Source of the DNA: Ascaphus truei
Lineage: Eukaryota; Chordata; Amphibia; Anura; Ascaphidae
Length of the DNA stretch: 64,000 nt
Direction of reading: 5' to 3'
NCBI GenBank assembly: GCA_036426205.1
Contig: CM071568.1
Coordinates: 226,837,798 to 226,901,797 of the forward strand
How positions within the stretch are numbered: the stretch's first letter is position 1; each line of letters opens with the position of its first letter. This document shows positions 45,450 to 55,646 of this stretch, piece by piece. The notes beneath the pieces were generated by a model. That model had not been told where the DNA came from. It saw nothing but the letters and a program-made list of their open reading frames with translations, and made no database searches. The translations under genes and the position numbers were made by a program.

Positions 45450-46045
45450 CTACTAAAGCAGTGTAAATGCTAATCAGGTATCTTGTCAGAGCTCACTAAC
45501 GCATTGTTAAGTGCTAACAGGTATCTTCAGAGCTCACTAACGCATCGTTAAGTGCTAACAGTATCTTCAGAGCTCACTACGCATCGTTAAGTGCAACAGG
45601 TATCTCAGAGCTCACTAACGCATCGTTAAGTGCTAACAGGTATCTTCAGAGCTCACTAACGCATCGTTAAGTGCTAACAGGTATCTTCAGAGCTCACTAA
45701 CGCATCGTTAAGTGCTAACAGGTATCTTCAGAGCTCACTAACGCATCGTTAAGTGCTAACAGGTATCTTCAGAGCTCACTAACGCAGTGTTACGTGCTAA
45801 CAGGTATCTTAGAGCTCACTAACGCATCGTTAAGTGCTAACAGGTATCTTCAGAGCTAACTAACGCATCGTTAAGTGCTAACAGGTATCTTCAGAGCTCA
45901 CTAACGCATCGTTAAGTGCTAACAGGTATCTTCAGAGCTCACTAACGCAGTGTTAAGTGCTAACAGGTATCTTCAGAGCTAACTAACGCATCGTTAAGTG
46001 TATACAGGGTATCTTCAGAGCTCACTAACGCGTGTTAGTGCTGGT
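45450..46045. repeat. 41-bp satellite, main array
   Basis: About 14 tandem copies of a 41-bp unit containing GCTAACAGGTATCTTCAGAG and CTCACTAACGCATCGTTAA. The middle units are nearly identical, while both ends are ragged. The stretch 46046-47398 shows nothing recognisable apart from AT-rich sequence and an isolated CTCTAGGTGGCAGTG block near 46710. Confidence 0.93.
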
Positions 46046-47398
46046 TTAGCCGTAACAGGCTCTTCGGTGCTACAACGACCGGTAGTGCTAATGACAATGC
46101 AAAGTTCCCTCTAACAGCCTATCCACAGAGCTGTGTTATAGTTACCGCAGGGATGTGCTGATGTGTTACAGAGGTCTTACCTAAAGAGGGCGCTCACTCT
46201 CTGCAGAGACGAAATGTGGGTGTTTGTAGAACAGGAAAAAGCACAGTTCAGAGTTTGAAGGGGTCAGGGCCACTTTAGGTAAGACGGAGAATAACGCAAA
46301 ACATTGGATGAGCGAGCGGAATAATGCAAAGACATCCACTAAACTTTGTGGCCACTGTGTGTGTGTTTTTGTATGTTTTTATATTTTTTGTTGTTGGTGT
46401 GTTCTGTTCCACAGGATAAACACCTGGAACGATTTTGATGAAATTAAGGGTACTTTTTGCCATCATTACTTAAGATCTGCCAAAAGTTTCAACCAAATCC
46501 GTGCAACCCCATCTGGAGAATTCATTCTTATTTTTTTAAGTGATAAAAAAAAAAGATTCAACGGTACATCTCATCGAGAATTCTGATTACAAAACATAAA
46601 TGTATTTGCAGCTTATTACATTTTCAGACAATTTGCTTGAAATTAAATATTTAAAATAAATTGGTGACCACAGTTACCGACAACAACAACCACACATTTA
46701 CTTGACCTCTAGGTGGCAGTGATAATTATCGCAATATGGTTCTGATCGTTTTCCACAATATTCACGGTCAGTATAACTGTTCATACAGCAAGTCTTGTTG
46801 GGAATGAGATTTGTGTGTTGTTTTTTTTCAACTTCGAAACTATGAGATTTGACAACGCAGATGTCATGTTACATGGAAAGTGTTTTGCAGTTTGTGCCCC
46901 GATCGGCACTATCGCAGTTTAATGAATCACCCCCTAAGGTGTGGTTTAAACTGTATGAAATAAATGTAGGCAGTAACAAAGCCACACAAATTGATCTATT
47001 GAGAAAGTTGGAAAAGGGGTCAACGTTCAGCCACATCCGAGGTTTGGGATATTTTGGCACCTACTGTACATGTAGGGGAAGTACAAACACATACTTGGGT
47101 CCGGGAAGTCAGGCATACCAGCAGGGCCCTGTAATGTAGAGAGTTTATATTAGGAATTTGTCTAACAGATACATCTTTCAATTGCTTAGAGCCCTCAGGC
47201 AGCAAAGACACTAACAGAGCTGTAAATTACATTTTCTTATAGATCCAGCCGTAGACTGACATTTCTTCTCATTGAATAATAAACCGCCCATTTCACAATA
47301 TGAACTAAAGACATGCACGTAAGCAAAAATCAGATGACTGCCAATCATGTTGAATTAACTTGATGTATTCCTCAATAATAATAGGGTATATTGTGTAT

Positions 47399-47425
47399 AT
47401 ACACACACCCACACAACACACAACA

Positions 47426-47504
<79 letters not shown>

Positions 47505-47508
47505 ACAC
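47399..47508. repeat. (CA)n microsatellite
   Basis: Roughly 100 bp of CA with a few interruptions, directly left of the inverted repeat at 47513. Confidence 0.95.
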
Positions 47509-47512
47509 ATCA

Positions 47513-48217
47513 AAAAAGAAAGAAGCGCCAGCTCTGTGATGTAATAGAGAAAATAAATGAGATTTATTGAGAGGTAGAGTGGTCAATAGGACCTATGCTC
47601 TCAGGTGAGATTAAAAAGCACACAATTAAAACATATGGTTGCAAAATGTAGCAGTGAACAAGCAGTGTGAGGTATAGGATCAGAGGCAGGAGAGTGGGGC
47701 ATCAAGGAGCGTCGTGACGCAGTGTGAGGAGGCGGAGCATTGATTGTGGGCTTGATACTAGGAAGCAGCAGCGTTTTCAACACAGCGTATCCACTCTAGA
47801 CCTCTAGCTCTGACTGAGCTAACACAGAAGGGATTTTATCTTCAGCGTGCCAGGAGGCATTACTATCCCACAGCGGAACCGGACAAAACGTGTAAGGAAC
47901 CAGTTGCGTGTCCCACAAGGTCTGCGGTCAGTACACCATATTCAATATCTGAGAAGGGACATTCTCTATTGGTGATATTTGAACTCTGACTGCTTGTGCC
48001 TCACTGTTTGCTTCATTAACCATTGATGCCCCACTCTCCTGCCTCTGATCCTATACCTCACACTGCTTGTTCACTGCTACATTTTGCAACCATATGTTTT
48101 AATTGTATGCTTTTTAATCTCACCTGAGAGCATAGGTCCAATCGACCACTCTACCTCTCAATAAATCTCATTTATTTTCTCTATTACATCACAGAGCTGG
48201 CGCTTCTTTCTTTTTTT
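47513..48217. repeat. Large inverted repeat, 195-bp arms
   Basis: Left arm 47513-47705 and right arm 48023-48217 are reverse complements with only a few mismatches by eye. Each arm carries GAAGCGCCAGCTCTGTGATG at its outer end and AATAAATGAGATTTATTGAG inside. The spacer is 317 bp with no open frame of note. It is flanked by the CA tract on one side and a T tract on the other. Two inverted copies of one short repeat, or a foldback element, would explain it. The stretch 48218-48614 shows only AT-rich DNA. Confidence 0.85.
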
Positions 48218-48615
48218 TTTTTTTTTGCATTTATTGTGGTCAGGCTTGATCCCTTCTGAAGCTTTTGCCTCCCCCGTAAGGATTGTTCCTGATACTGGAC
48301 TGTTTTTCATCATTTTTGAACATTGGATTGACACTTTTTCACTTTTTTCACAGAGCACGTGTCTTATTTCAATTACACTTTTCATTTTTTTAACACTATA
48401 TTTTCTTGCACACTCCACTATATATTATTCACTATCTAGCGCTACTATTTGTTTGTGATATAAATATCACATATATATATATATATATTATATAGTATTT
48501 TAATTCATTTAAAAAGTATATCACAAGGTCAGATTGTTTTGTGTCAAAGTTCACATATTTGAAACACATTCTTTTTAGGTAGATTAATGCCAGCTCAGTT
48601 ATAGTGGATTAGATA

Positions 48616-48945
48616 CAGGCATACCCCGGTTAAGGACACTCACTTTAAGTACACTCGCGAGTAAGGACATAGCGCCCAATAGGCAAACGGCAGCTCACGC
48701 ATGCGCCTGTCAGCACGTCCTGAACAGCAATAACGGCTCCCTACCTGTACCAAAGTTGTGCGCAAGCGGGGAGACTATAGAGCCTGTTACAAATGCCTTA
48801 TTTACATAAGTTATGCACGTATATTTCGATTGCAGAACAGTACATGCATCGGTAAGTGGGAAAAGGTAGTGCTTCACTTTAAGTACATTTTCGCTTTACA
48901 TACATGCTCCGGTCCCATTGCGAACGTTAATGCGGGGTATGCCTG
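48616..48945. mobile_element. pogo/Tigger-like miniature transposon
   Basis: The left end is CAGGCATACCCCGGTTAA and the reverse complement of the right end is CAGGCATACCCCGCATTAA, with TA on both sides (48614-48615 and 48946-48947). CAGGCATACC termini are typical of Tigger-type pogo elements. The internal part has a second ACTTTAAGTACA inverted repeat. No transposase. Confidence 0.85.
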
Positions 48946-49003
48946 TATTGCATAAAAAATTGGGGAAATTACAAATCACACTAAAATAAATACATACTGT
49001 ACC

Positions 49004-49401
49004 TTAAAGCCGCAATCCTGCCATTTTGATCTACCTTATTTTACAGGATGGGAACCAGGGCGGCCCCCAGGGGTGAACTGTGCTATTTTCGGCTCTGGGG
49101 TCCCCCGGTTCAGAAGATACTTACCGGTGAAGTTACTGGTTTTACTTACTTGTTTCGCCAGGAGATTTAAATGGCGTCCAATAGGATGACCTTTCGGCTT
49201 CCTATTGGCTCTCGGGACCTGTGAGAGATGAACAGCCATTTTGTTTTCCTTGAAGGGGTAGCGACACCAGTAACTGCACCGGTAAGTATATCGGGAACCA
49301 CAAGGTTATCGGGGCTGAAACAACCAGTTTCAGCTCTGAAGGGACAACCCCCAGTTACCATCCTGTAAAAAACGAATAACTTAGCAGCTGCAATTCATTT
49401 A
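49004..49401. mobile_element. TTAA-flanked miniature element (copy D)
   Basis: Starts TTAAAGCCGCAATCCTGCC, contains CCAATAGGATGACC and TTCGGCTTCCTATTGG, and near its right end GCAGCTGCAATTCATTTAA. A GGTTCAGAAGATACTTACC block and its inverted form occur on both sides. The right terminus is less certain than the left. The stretch 49402-49685 shows only intron sequence. Confidence 0.65.
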
Positions 49402-49685
49402 ATGTAGCTTCCTATTGCTACATTTGACATTAGGCAAACATCATCTACTGAGTACATGAATAAAGTAACATAGCCAAACATGTATTCTCAAATGTTTCTG
49501 AGGAACAAACTTTCGCATCATTTTGGAAAACTTCTAATCCTTTTTTGTCCAGCAAACTCCTGGCATGAAACTATCCATATTTGTAACACGTTACATCGTG
49601 TCAAGTTTTCCCAGATGTCCCCAGTTCATATTGACCCATTTATTTGAGGCAAGTTAACAAACACTTCTAAATAAAAAAATCCTAC

Positions 49686-49751
49686 ATGTTCTCCTTGGGG
49701 ACCTGCATAACCTTTTGGGCCCTTATCTCCCTCTTTTCCTGGCTGGTAGTT
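49686..49751 (-). CDS. col6a1-like: Collagen VI alpha-1-like chain: helix exon with interruption
   Basis: A 66-bp exon on the minus strand after acceptor TTTAATTGCAG, with donor GTAGGA. It encodes NYQPGKEGDKGPKGYAGPQ then GEH. After four non-helical residues come six Gly-X-Y triplets. Collagen VI alpha-1 has the same feature near the C-terminal end of its helix: an Asn-containing break after GDD, then a block with GAKGYRG. The exon starts and ends in phase 0, like other helix exons, and follows the exon at 53981-54043, which ends in GDD. The helix of the real gene should contain a few more triplets before ECEILD, so one short exon between here and 34842 may be unseen. Confidence 0.85.
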
Positions 49752-49920
49752 CTGCAATTAAAGCAAAAAGGTTAATTAAAAAAAAAAGCAGATTGTGATG
49801 ATCAAAAATGTTTTCTTTTGACTTTTGCATGCTGGAAACAACATGTGATAATACAGTATTAGTGATACTATTACAACTTAGAATTGTAAACTTAGCAATG
49901 AAGATCTGCTTAAAATGAAG

Positions 49921-50301
49921 TATAAAGCAGCAATTCTCCCATCTGAGTCTTTTTCCATTGTTTTTTTTTTACACAATTGAACACCAGGGACCCCATGGAT
50001 CCCACGATAGTTATCGGTTTAGATGCCAGTTTTCCAGCTCCGATCCAGAAAATCAAGATGGCTGCCAAAGCCTGTTGGCCCCCGTGGGGCAATGGGAAGC
50101 TGCAATGTTGCCATTGAGGCTTCCTGTTGGATGACTGCGGTTGCCATCTTTGAAAATCCAGGAAGGAACACCAGCAACTAGACAGGTAAGAATCTCAGAA
50201 ATAGGGAGGTCCCCAAGCTAAATATAGTGCAGTTCAGCCCCAGTTCAAATGTTAAAAAAGTAACAATTTGTACAGTGTAATAGGCGGTATTCCTGTTTTA
50301 A
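49921..50301. mobile_element. TTAA-type miniature element (copy E)
   Basis: Left end TATAAAGCAGCAATTC (a decayed TTAA start) and right end GGCGGTATTCCTGTTTTAA. It contains CAAGATGGCTGCC and GCAATGGGAAGC-GCTTCCTGTTGG-type blocks of the family. The stretch 50302-50812 shows a possible retroelement remnant with CAGAAACGAAACGC near 50617 but nothing firm. Confidence 0.7.
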
Positions 50302-50812
50302 TCAAGCTATGATTATACTTGGTGAAACATGTTTTTAAAACCAAAAAACAAAAATGTCCTCAGCACTGAAATATAGAACGCGATCGTGACTGGGACTGAA
50401 GTAGTATCCCAAAAATCATGAACCACCAGATTAAGGAAAAAAGGAATGATTTTAATTACAGAGGCACATAACATATCACCGTGGATAATACAAGAAAAGA
50501 AGGAAAAACATTAGTAAAAATGATAGAGAAAATGAATTTTAGTTTTTTGACTGTATGACTTAGGAATTGGGGATTCCTTTCGCCCTTGAGCACAGAGAAC
50601 TTTTCAGAAACGAAACGCTTCTTTTTTGAGTGGTGCTGTCTGATTTAGATTCATTATGTTTTAAAAAAAAGCCGTCCTTTTCACAAGACAGTAAGTATTT
50701 CTACAGAGAAGAATCTCATACATTTTGTTTTGTTGAGACATGCATCTTACATGCATCTCATACAGTAGTGCTTGAACAAAAGGATTGAATTTAATGTGCA
50801 TACTACTGAGAG

Positions 50813-51072
50813 CAGGAGTGCGCAGGCTTTACAGAGGCCCCGCGCGCGTCCTGAAGGCACTTAAATTAAATGCCTGGGAAGCGGCCAAGGCCCCTGTAAT
50901 CTACACTTACCTTGGTTCTGACGGCTTCTGGAGACGTGTCGCCATGGCAGTGCGGCTATGGCAACATGACATCATGACGCCCAGAACGCCGGAAACCAAG
51001 GAAAGGGTGGTGGTGGTGATGGTGGGGGGACAGCTGTCAGGGGGCACAGGAGAAAAAGATTGCGATCCCCTG
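50813..51072. mobile_element. hAT-type miniature transposon
   Basis: The left end CAGGAGTGCGCAGGCTTTAC and the right end AAAGATTGCGATCCCCTG are inverted. The body AATTAAATGCC, AGGCCCCTGTAA and CACTTACC matches the element at 57788-58075. Flanking 8-bp sequences are only partly alike. Confidence 0.7.
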
Positions 51073-51140
51073 ACAGAGTATGTTACTACAGATATGGTGG
51101 AATATGACCGCGGCAATCTCCAACCATAAGCAAAGGAAAA

Positions 51141-51350
51141 CTTCCCATAGTTTACAATTCAGCCGCTTCCCATGGTTTACAATGCAGCCGCTTCCCATGG
51201 TTTACAATGCAGCCGCGGAAGCGGCTGCATTGTAAACCATGGTTTACAATGCAGCCGCTTCCCATGATTTACAATGCAGCCGCTACCCATGGTTTACAAT
51301 GCAGCCGCTTCCCATGGTTTACAATGCAGCCGCATCCCATGGTTTACAAT
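51141..51350. repeat. 25-bp tandem repeat with one inverted unit
   Basis: About eight units of CCCATGGTTTACAATGCAGC-CGCTT. Near 51213-51240 a unit is inverted, giving GCAGCCGCGGAAGCGGCTGC and a palindrome around CCATGG. The stretch 51351-51860 shows only an ATT microsatellite at 51535-51560. Confidence 0.9.
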
Positions 51351-51529
51351 GCACAATTTCTGCCGCTGTGGAATTGCTTTTTCCCAGCCACTCGCTCAGG
51401 CTACATCTGTACATATAGCTAAGCTTAGTGCTCCTCAGCATCTATATTGCCGTTGCACTGTATTATCCCATGATGTGGCACAAATCCATTTGAGATTTAT
51501 TACAAACCAGTGTCTCAAGCATTCAATTA

Positions 51530-51560
<31 letters not shown>

Positions 51561-51956
51561 AATTACAGCAGTTTGCCCCTAGTTCTACAGTAGTATAATG
51601 GCTTAATAAATCATGTGAATTTACATCACGTTGTAATGGGCCACTGGGACCATTGTTTCCAGTTATGGTTGGATTGTTAGTTCATGGGGTCAGGATTTTG
51701 TAGTGTAGTTGCCATATATGAAGAAGCTGTGTTGAACCTAAAGGGCTTGTGTAGGTCTAGAGCAGTGTTTTCAACCAGGGTTCCTAGGAACGTTTGGGTT
51801 CACTAAAGAGTTCCCTGCAATTTTCAGGTAATTTGAAAATTATACCAAATACAGAAGAATTTACAATGCATCTGATCTCAAATATTAGAGAGGATTGGAA
51901 TTCCTTACAATGCATCTGATCTCAGACGCTCTATTAGAGAGGGTTGGGGTTCCTTA

Positions 51957-52620
51957 TGTAGCATAGCCTCCCGGACGCTATGTCTTTTCCTGGGCCCTAC
52001 CAATGTAAGCCCTGTTAGGTGCAGACAGTGGATGGGATAATTCCTTCCTAAGGCCTTGTGTGCTTTTGCAGACTTGGATAAGAATGTACCCAAGGGCGGG
52101 CCTTAGCAACAGTCAGAGAGTGCCAACCTGAGGGGTGGGTACTGATTGGACCACACACTGGATGTGAGGGCCTATCAGTATCCAGATCTGGCTTGTTATG
52201 AGTCAGAGTTACAGCCACTCCCCAAAGGATATAAATATTGGCAGTTTCCTAAATTCTGGGTCCTTGTCATTCTCTCTCTCCCTCTGTGGAGTGAGCAACA
52301 TCTGCCCTCCATCTCATAAGGAGATGTGAGGAGAGGTCCAACAGGCCTGATCTGGGCCTAAAGCCTGAGTCAGGGCACAGCTAGAAGGGAAAAATGTAAT
52401 GGCTCTCTTATGTGATCTGCATGCAATAAAGACCAAGAAAATATAAAGGAGTGTGATTCACTGTCTGCTAAAAGAAGAAGAGGTGTCAGTATGGGCCATC
52501 CCCTGCCATCACAGAGGATCCATGCTGACTGGAGGCGTAGAACAAAAGTAACCTGTGAAGTAGCTGAAGAAGCATACCCACCCCAATCTCACTTAAGGGG
52601 GGGGGGGTACAAGGGCTACA
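51957..52620 (+). mobile_element. Solo LTR
   Basis: 664 bp beginning TGTAGCATAG and ending GGGCTACA. The 4-bp duplication CTTA flanks it at 51953-51956 and 52621-52624, inside the 49-bp satellite. TATAAATA lies near 52219 and AATAAA near 52427. No internal region is present, so LTR-LTR recombination removed it. It is unrelated by eye to the LTRs of elements 1 and 2. Confidence 0.8.
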
Positions 52621-52751
52621 CTTACAATGCATCTGACCTCAGACTCGCTATTAGAGAGGGTTGGGGTTCCTTACAATGCATCTGACCTCAGACTCGCTAT
52701 TAGAGAGGGTTGGGGTTCCTTACAATGCATCTGATCTCAGACGCTCTATAA

Positions 52752-53098
52752 GGCCTCGGGCATGGTCAGCACTTATGCACTGACCCGTGCTGAGGCGCGC
52801 TGCTGCTCGGCAATGAGCCCCTGCAGCCGCAATGAGAGCGGCTTTAGCAGGGGCTCGCTTACGCTTACGCAACCGTGCGGAAGCATAAGTCTTAGAAAAA
52901 TGTTAAATTCAAGCGCTCAAGGGAGTGCAGGGCCGGTCACGTGAGCGGTTCGCCCAATGAGGGTGAACCAGCTCCGTGACGTCACTGGCCCACCCCGACA
53001 CGCCCCCGGATGGCGCGCTAACCAAGGCCAGGGAAAGCACCCGCTTTCCCTCAGCCTCAGCGCGCCTCCGCACGGGCTGAGTCACCATGGACTCAGCC
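52752..53098. mobile_element. Miniature element with conserved hairpin core (copy 3)
   Basis: Begins TAAGGCCTCGGGCATGG and ends CATGGACTCAGCCTTA, an imperfect terminal inverted repeat. The core at 52947-52969 is GGTTCGCCC, AATGA, GGGTGAACC, flanked by GTCACGTGAG and AGCTCCGTGACGTC. It is inserted cleanly in the 49-bp satellite, which makes its ends the best defined of the four copies. Confidence 0.78.
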
Positions 53099-53980
53099 TT
53101 AGAGAGGGTTCCTTACAATGCACCTGATCTCAGACTAGCTATTAGAGAGGGTTGGGGTTCCTTACAATGCACCTGATCTCAGACTCGCTATTAGAGAGGG
53201 TTGGGGTTCCTTACAATGCATCTGATCTCAGACGAGCTATTAGAGAGGGTTGGGGTTCCTTACAATGCATCTGATCTAAGACGAGCTATTAGAGAGGGTT
53301 GGGGTTCCTTACAATGCATCTGATCTCAGACGCACTATTAGAGAGGGTTGGAGTACTCAGAATTTCCTAATATAATTATAGGGTTCCCTAACCATAAACA
53401 GGGCAAAGACCACTGGCCTGAAGACAGTGAGAGCCTCGAAAAGGACAACTTAGATTTCAAGGGTGGGACCCTGTAGTGCAAGGTCAATTTCTGCCCTGTT
53501 CAGTGCCCTGTAAGGGGAGCGCTCTTGGTGCTGTGTGGTGTTTTGCAATCGAGACCAGTAGAATTTTTGCTGTGTTTTATATTTTCATAAAAAACACATT
53601 TTTATAAAAGAAGAGTAGCCAATATATGTCTCTGGTGTGCCCAGCATTAGAGAAAGGTGTAAAAGGCCAGTTGCAGTAAAGTTCAGTTTAACAGTATTGT
53701 GAATTTTCCTGCCTACTTACTGTAACACAGTAATATGGCAGACAAACATTATTGAATTGTGTCCAAATGGCATGCACAACGTTAGATTGAAATTTAGGGT
53801 TAGAGTCTGCATTTAACCTACATGCTATCTCACTACAAAAACAAACACCCCTTCAAAAGTAATGGACTTGAATCCAGACGCACCTCAAACACAAAGGTAT
53901 AAAGTAATAAGAATTATGATGATATTTAAGATAATCCATAGCATTGCACACAGATGACATGTATTTGTATAGTTACTTAC

Positions 53981-54043
53981 ATCGTCTCCACTGTCCCCGG
54001 GTACTCCTTGTTCTCCTTTTACGCCAGGATAGCCTTTGATGCT
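53981..54043 (-). CDS. col6a1-like: Collagen VI alpha-1-like chain: 63-bp helix exon
   Basis: A 63-bp minus-strand exon, a common size in collagen VI, with donor GTAAGT and acceptor CTGTAATGTAG. It encodes SIKGYPGVKGEQGVPGDSG then DD. It matches the alpha-1 segment TKGYPGLKGDEG ending GDPGDD, directly before the helix interruption encoded by 49686-49751. Phase is 0 at both ends. Oddly, the first codon is AGC (Ser), where the register from the preceding exon (ending GPK) would ask for Gly. Either a residue was substituted or another short exon lies between. A different acceptor, TAGAG before CATC, would need a GG from the previous exon, which the 58276 exon does not supply. Confidence 0.88.
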
Positions 54044-55118
54044 CTACATTACAGAAGCAGCATTATTATTGATGTGCAGTTCACGTTACTACTGTAGGTA
54101 CACGTAGTTTGTGATCTCTCTATAGCCTCTGTATAAAATGAAACACTTAGGGCTTCTACCACATACTAGAGGTGGATTCCCACTTTCTCTGCAACTCTAG
54201 CTAAACATGGACTGCTAACATAAGAGGCTTAGATCCTGAATCGTGTGCCTTTTTATAAACTCCAAAAAAAAAGATTTATATATGGTGGAAAGGCGAGACA
54301 CCTCACATTATTCTTTATATCATTATTTAGTTACGCAAGTTAAACAAAAAATCTTAGTGGAATCTGCTCCTTATGCAGTACCTATCAATTTAGCTAATGA
54401 TACGACTGTACTGTTGTCCTACTATTGTTCCTATTGAGCATTTTATGCTCGTTTTTCTACCTCTGAGCACATAACTTGTATTACGTAACATTAGATCAGT
54501 ATTTAAAGTGTAGTAGTACAAGGGGGCATGGAATACCCATAACCTTATTATTATTTTATCTGGAATCCCCATAGTACTGCTATGTTATATATTTATTTAC
54601 AGTTCAACTTTCTTTTAAAGATCGAGCATTATTTGAAAAATAATAGTGACGCTAAAGTAGACAAATAGTTTTGTCCCAATGTGCAACTAGTGCAGAATTT
54701 CTTGAAACCAGGTACAATAGTCAAACGTCCCTACTGACGGTGGCAGAGCTGGAGATCTCGGGCAGCGTTCTCTCCCTGAACTCCTTCTAGGAACAGATCG
54801 GATGTTATCAGGCTCCCTGTACTTCACTGAGGATGTATTTATTTCTGCATTGGATGAGTGGCATATTTTACCAAGTGACTAATCAGGCTGTACCAGCAAT
54901 CTTGATGTTGTTTTGAGTGTTCTAAAATTATTTTCAGGAAGTGTTCTGACAAAGTTACTTTATTGCCTATTAGCTTCCTGGCCATTTTCTGGTTAACCAT
55001 CTCACCATTGACATCAGTGGACACTTTTGTATCAAGGTATATTGCACTTTGATATGTTACAAACAGGCTTTCTGCTGATTAGCAATGCTACTTTTACAAT
55101 GATATACAGGTAAGTATC
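54044..55118. other. Intron sequence without recognisable features
   Basis: AT-rich DNA. A minus-strand open stretch at 54839-55024 looks weakly protein-like but matches no family I recognise and has no splice or start context. Nothing is claimed here. Confidence 0.6.
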
Positions 55119-55603
55119 TTAAAGCTGCAGTTCAAGCTATATCCTACATGTGCGGTTTAAAAAAATAAAACAGTTCTGTACTATGAGAAAATACTTGTAG
55201 CATTTCAAAAAATAAAAAATAAACAATTTTAAAGATATTTTTAATGTATTCTAATGTAATAAGCATTTTTGTTCCTATAACAACCATTTACAAAGTCACA
55301 TCCCCTTCCCCTTCTGAAACAGCATCACCTTTTTGAGCCCTGCCCTCTCTAGCAGTGAACCAATTGAATCTAGTGCCTGCCTGGTCACATGATCTTCCTC
55401 ACAGAATTTTGGCTGTCAGTGCAGCACTAGAGGACCCAAGATGCATTTAGTGAACCCCGAGCTGAATCTTCAGCGATCGAGCACATGAGAACGGATCGAT
55501 CAGCAACTTAGCTAATCACTTGTCAGTGTGTACTGTAGATTGTATTGATGCACATTTTGAATGATTTTTTTAAAAAAAACGACAGCTTGAACTGCAGCTT
55601 TAA
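55119..55603. mobile_element. TTAA-flanked miniature element (copy F)
   Basis: A perfect 20-bp terminal inverted repeat, TTAAAGCTGCAGTTCAAGCT, at 55119-55138 and inverted at 55584-55603. The body differs from copies A to E, with an AT-rich left part. It has the same TTAA border and AAAGCNGCA start, so it belongs to the same superfamily. Confidence 0.85.
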
Positions 55604-55646
55604 AGTTGAGTCTTAACTAAGTTACTTTATTGCCATTCATCACTGT

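Larger units (their letters stand above)
35641..46080. repeat. Error-rich second copy of 26031-35640: likely assembly artefact
   Basis: The order of everything from the protease-integrase border of element 2 through the L2 LINE, hAT, pogo-like and TTAA elements and the collagen exon is repeated collinearly. The copies differ by very frequent one- to few-base insertions and deletions, dense at 35641-39500 and milder after 40000. The changes hit coding and non-coding DNA equally. This fits raw single-molecule read error, not evolution. The segment starts at the break in the 41-bp satellite and ends inside the same satellite, as expected if one read was placed end to end instead of overlapped. 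Confidence 0.85.
51861..53350. repeat. 49-bp satellite array split by two insertions
   Basis: Units of 49 bp with TTACAATGCATCTGATCTCA and TTAGAGAGGGTTGGGGTTCC. About two units lie at 51861-51956, nearly three at 52621-52751 and five at 53098-53350. A solo LTR and a hairpin-type miniature element occupy the two breaks. Unit sequence is similar on all sides, so it was one array. The stretch 53351-53980 shows nothing recognisable. Confidence 0.88.

Noticed and set aside
54839..55024. Minus-strand 61-codon frame that looks protein-like
   Set aside because: No recognisable family, no splice or promoter context; could be an old repeat fragment.
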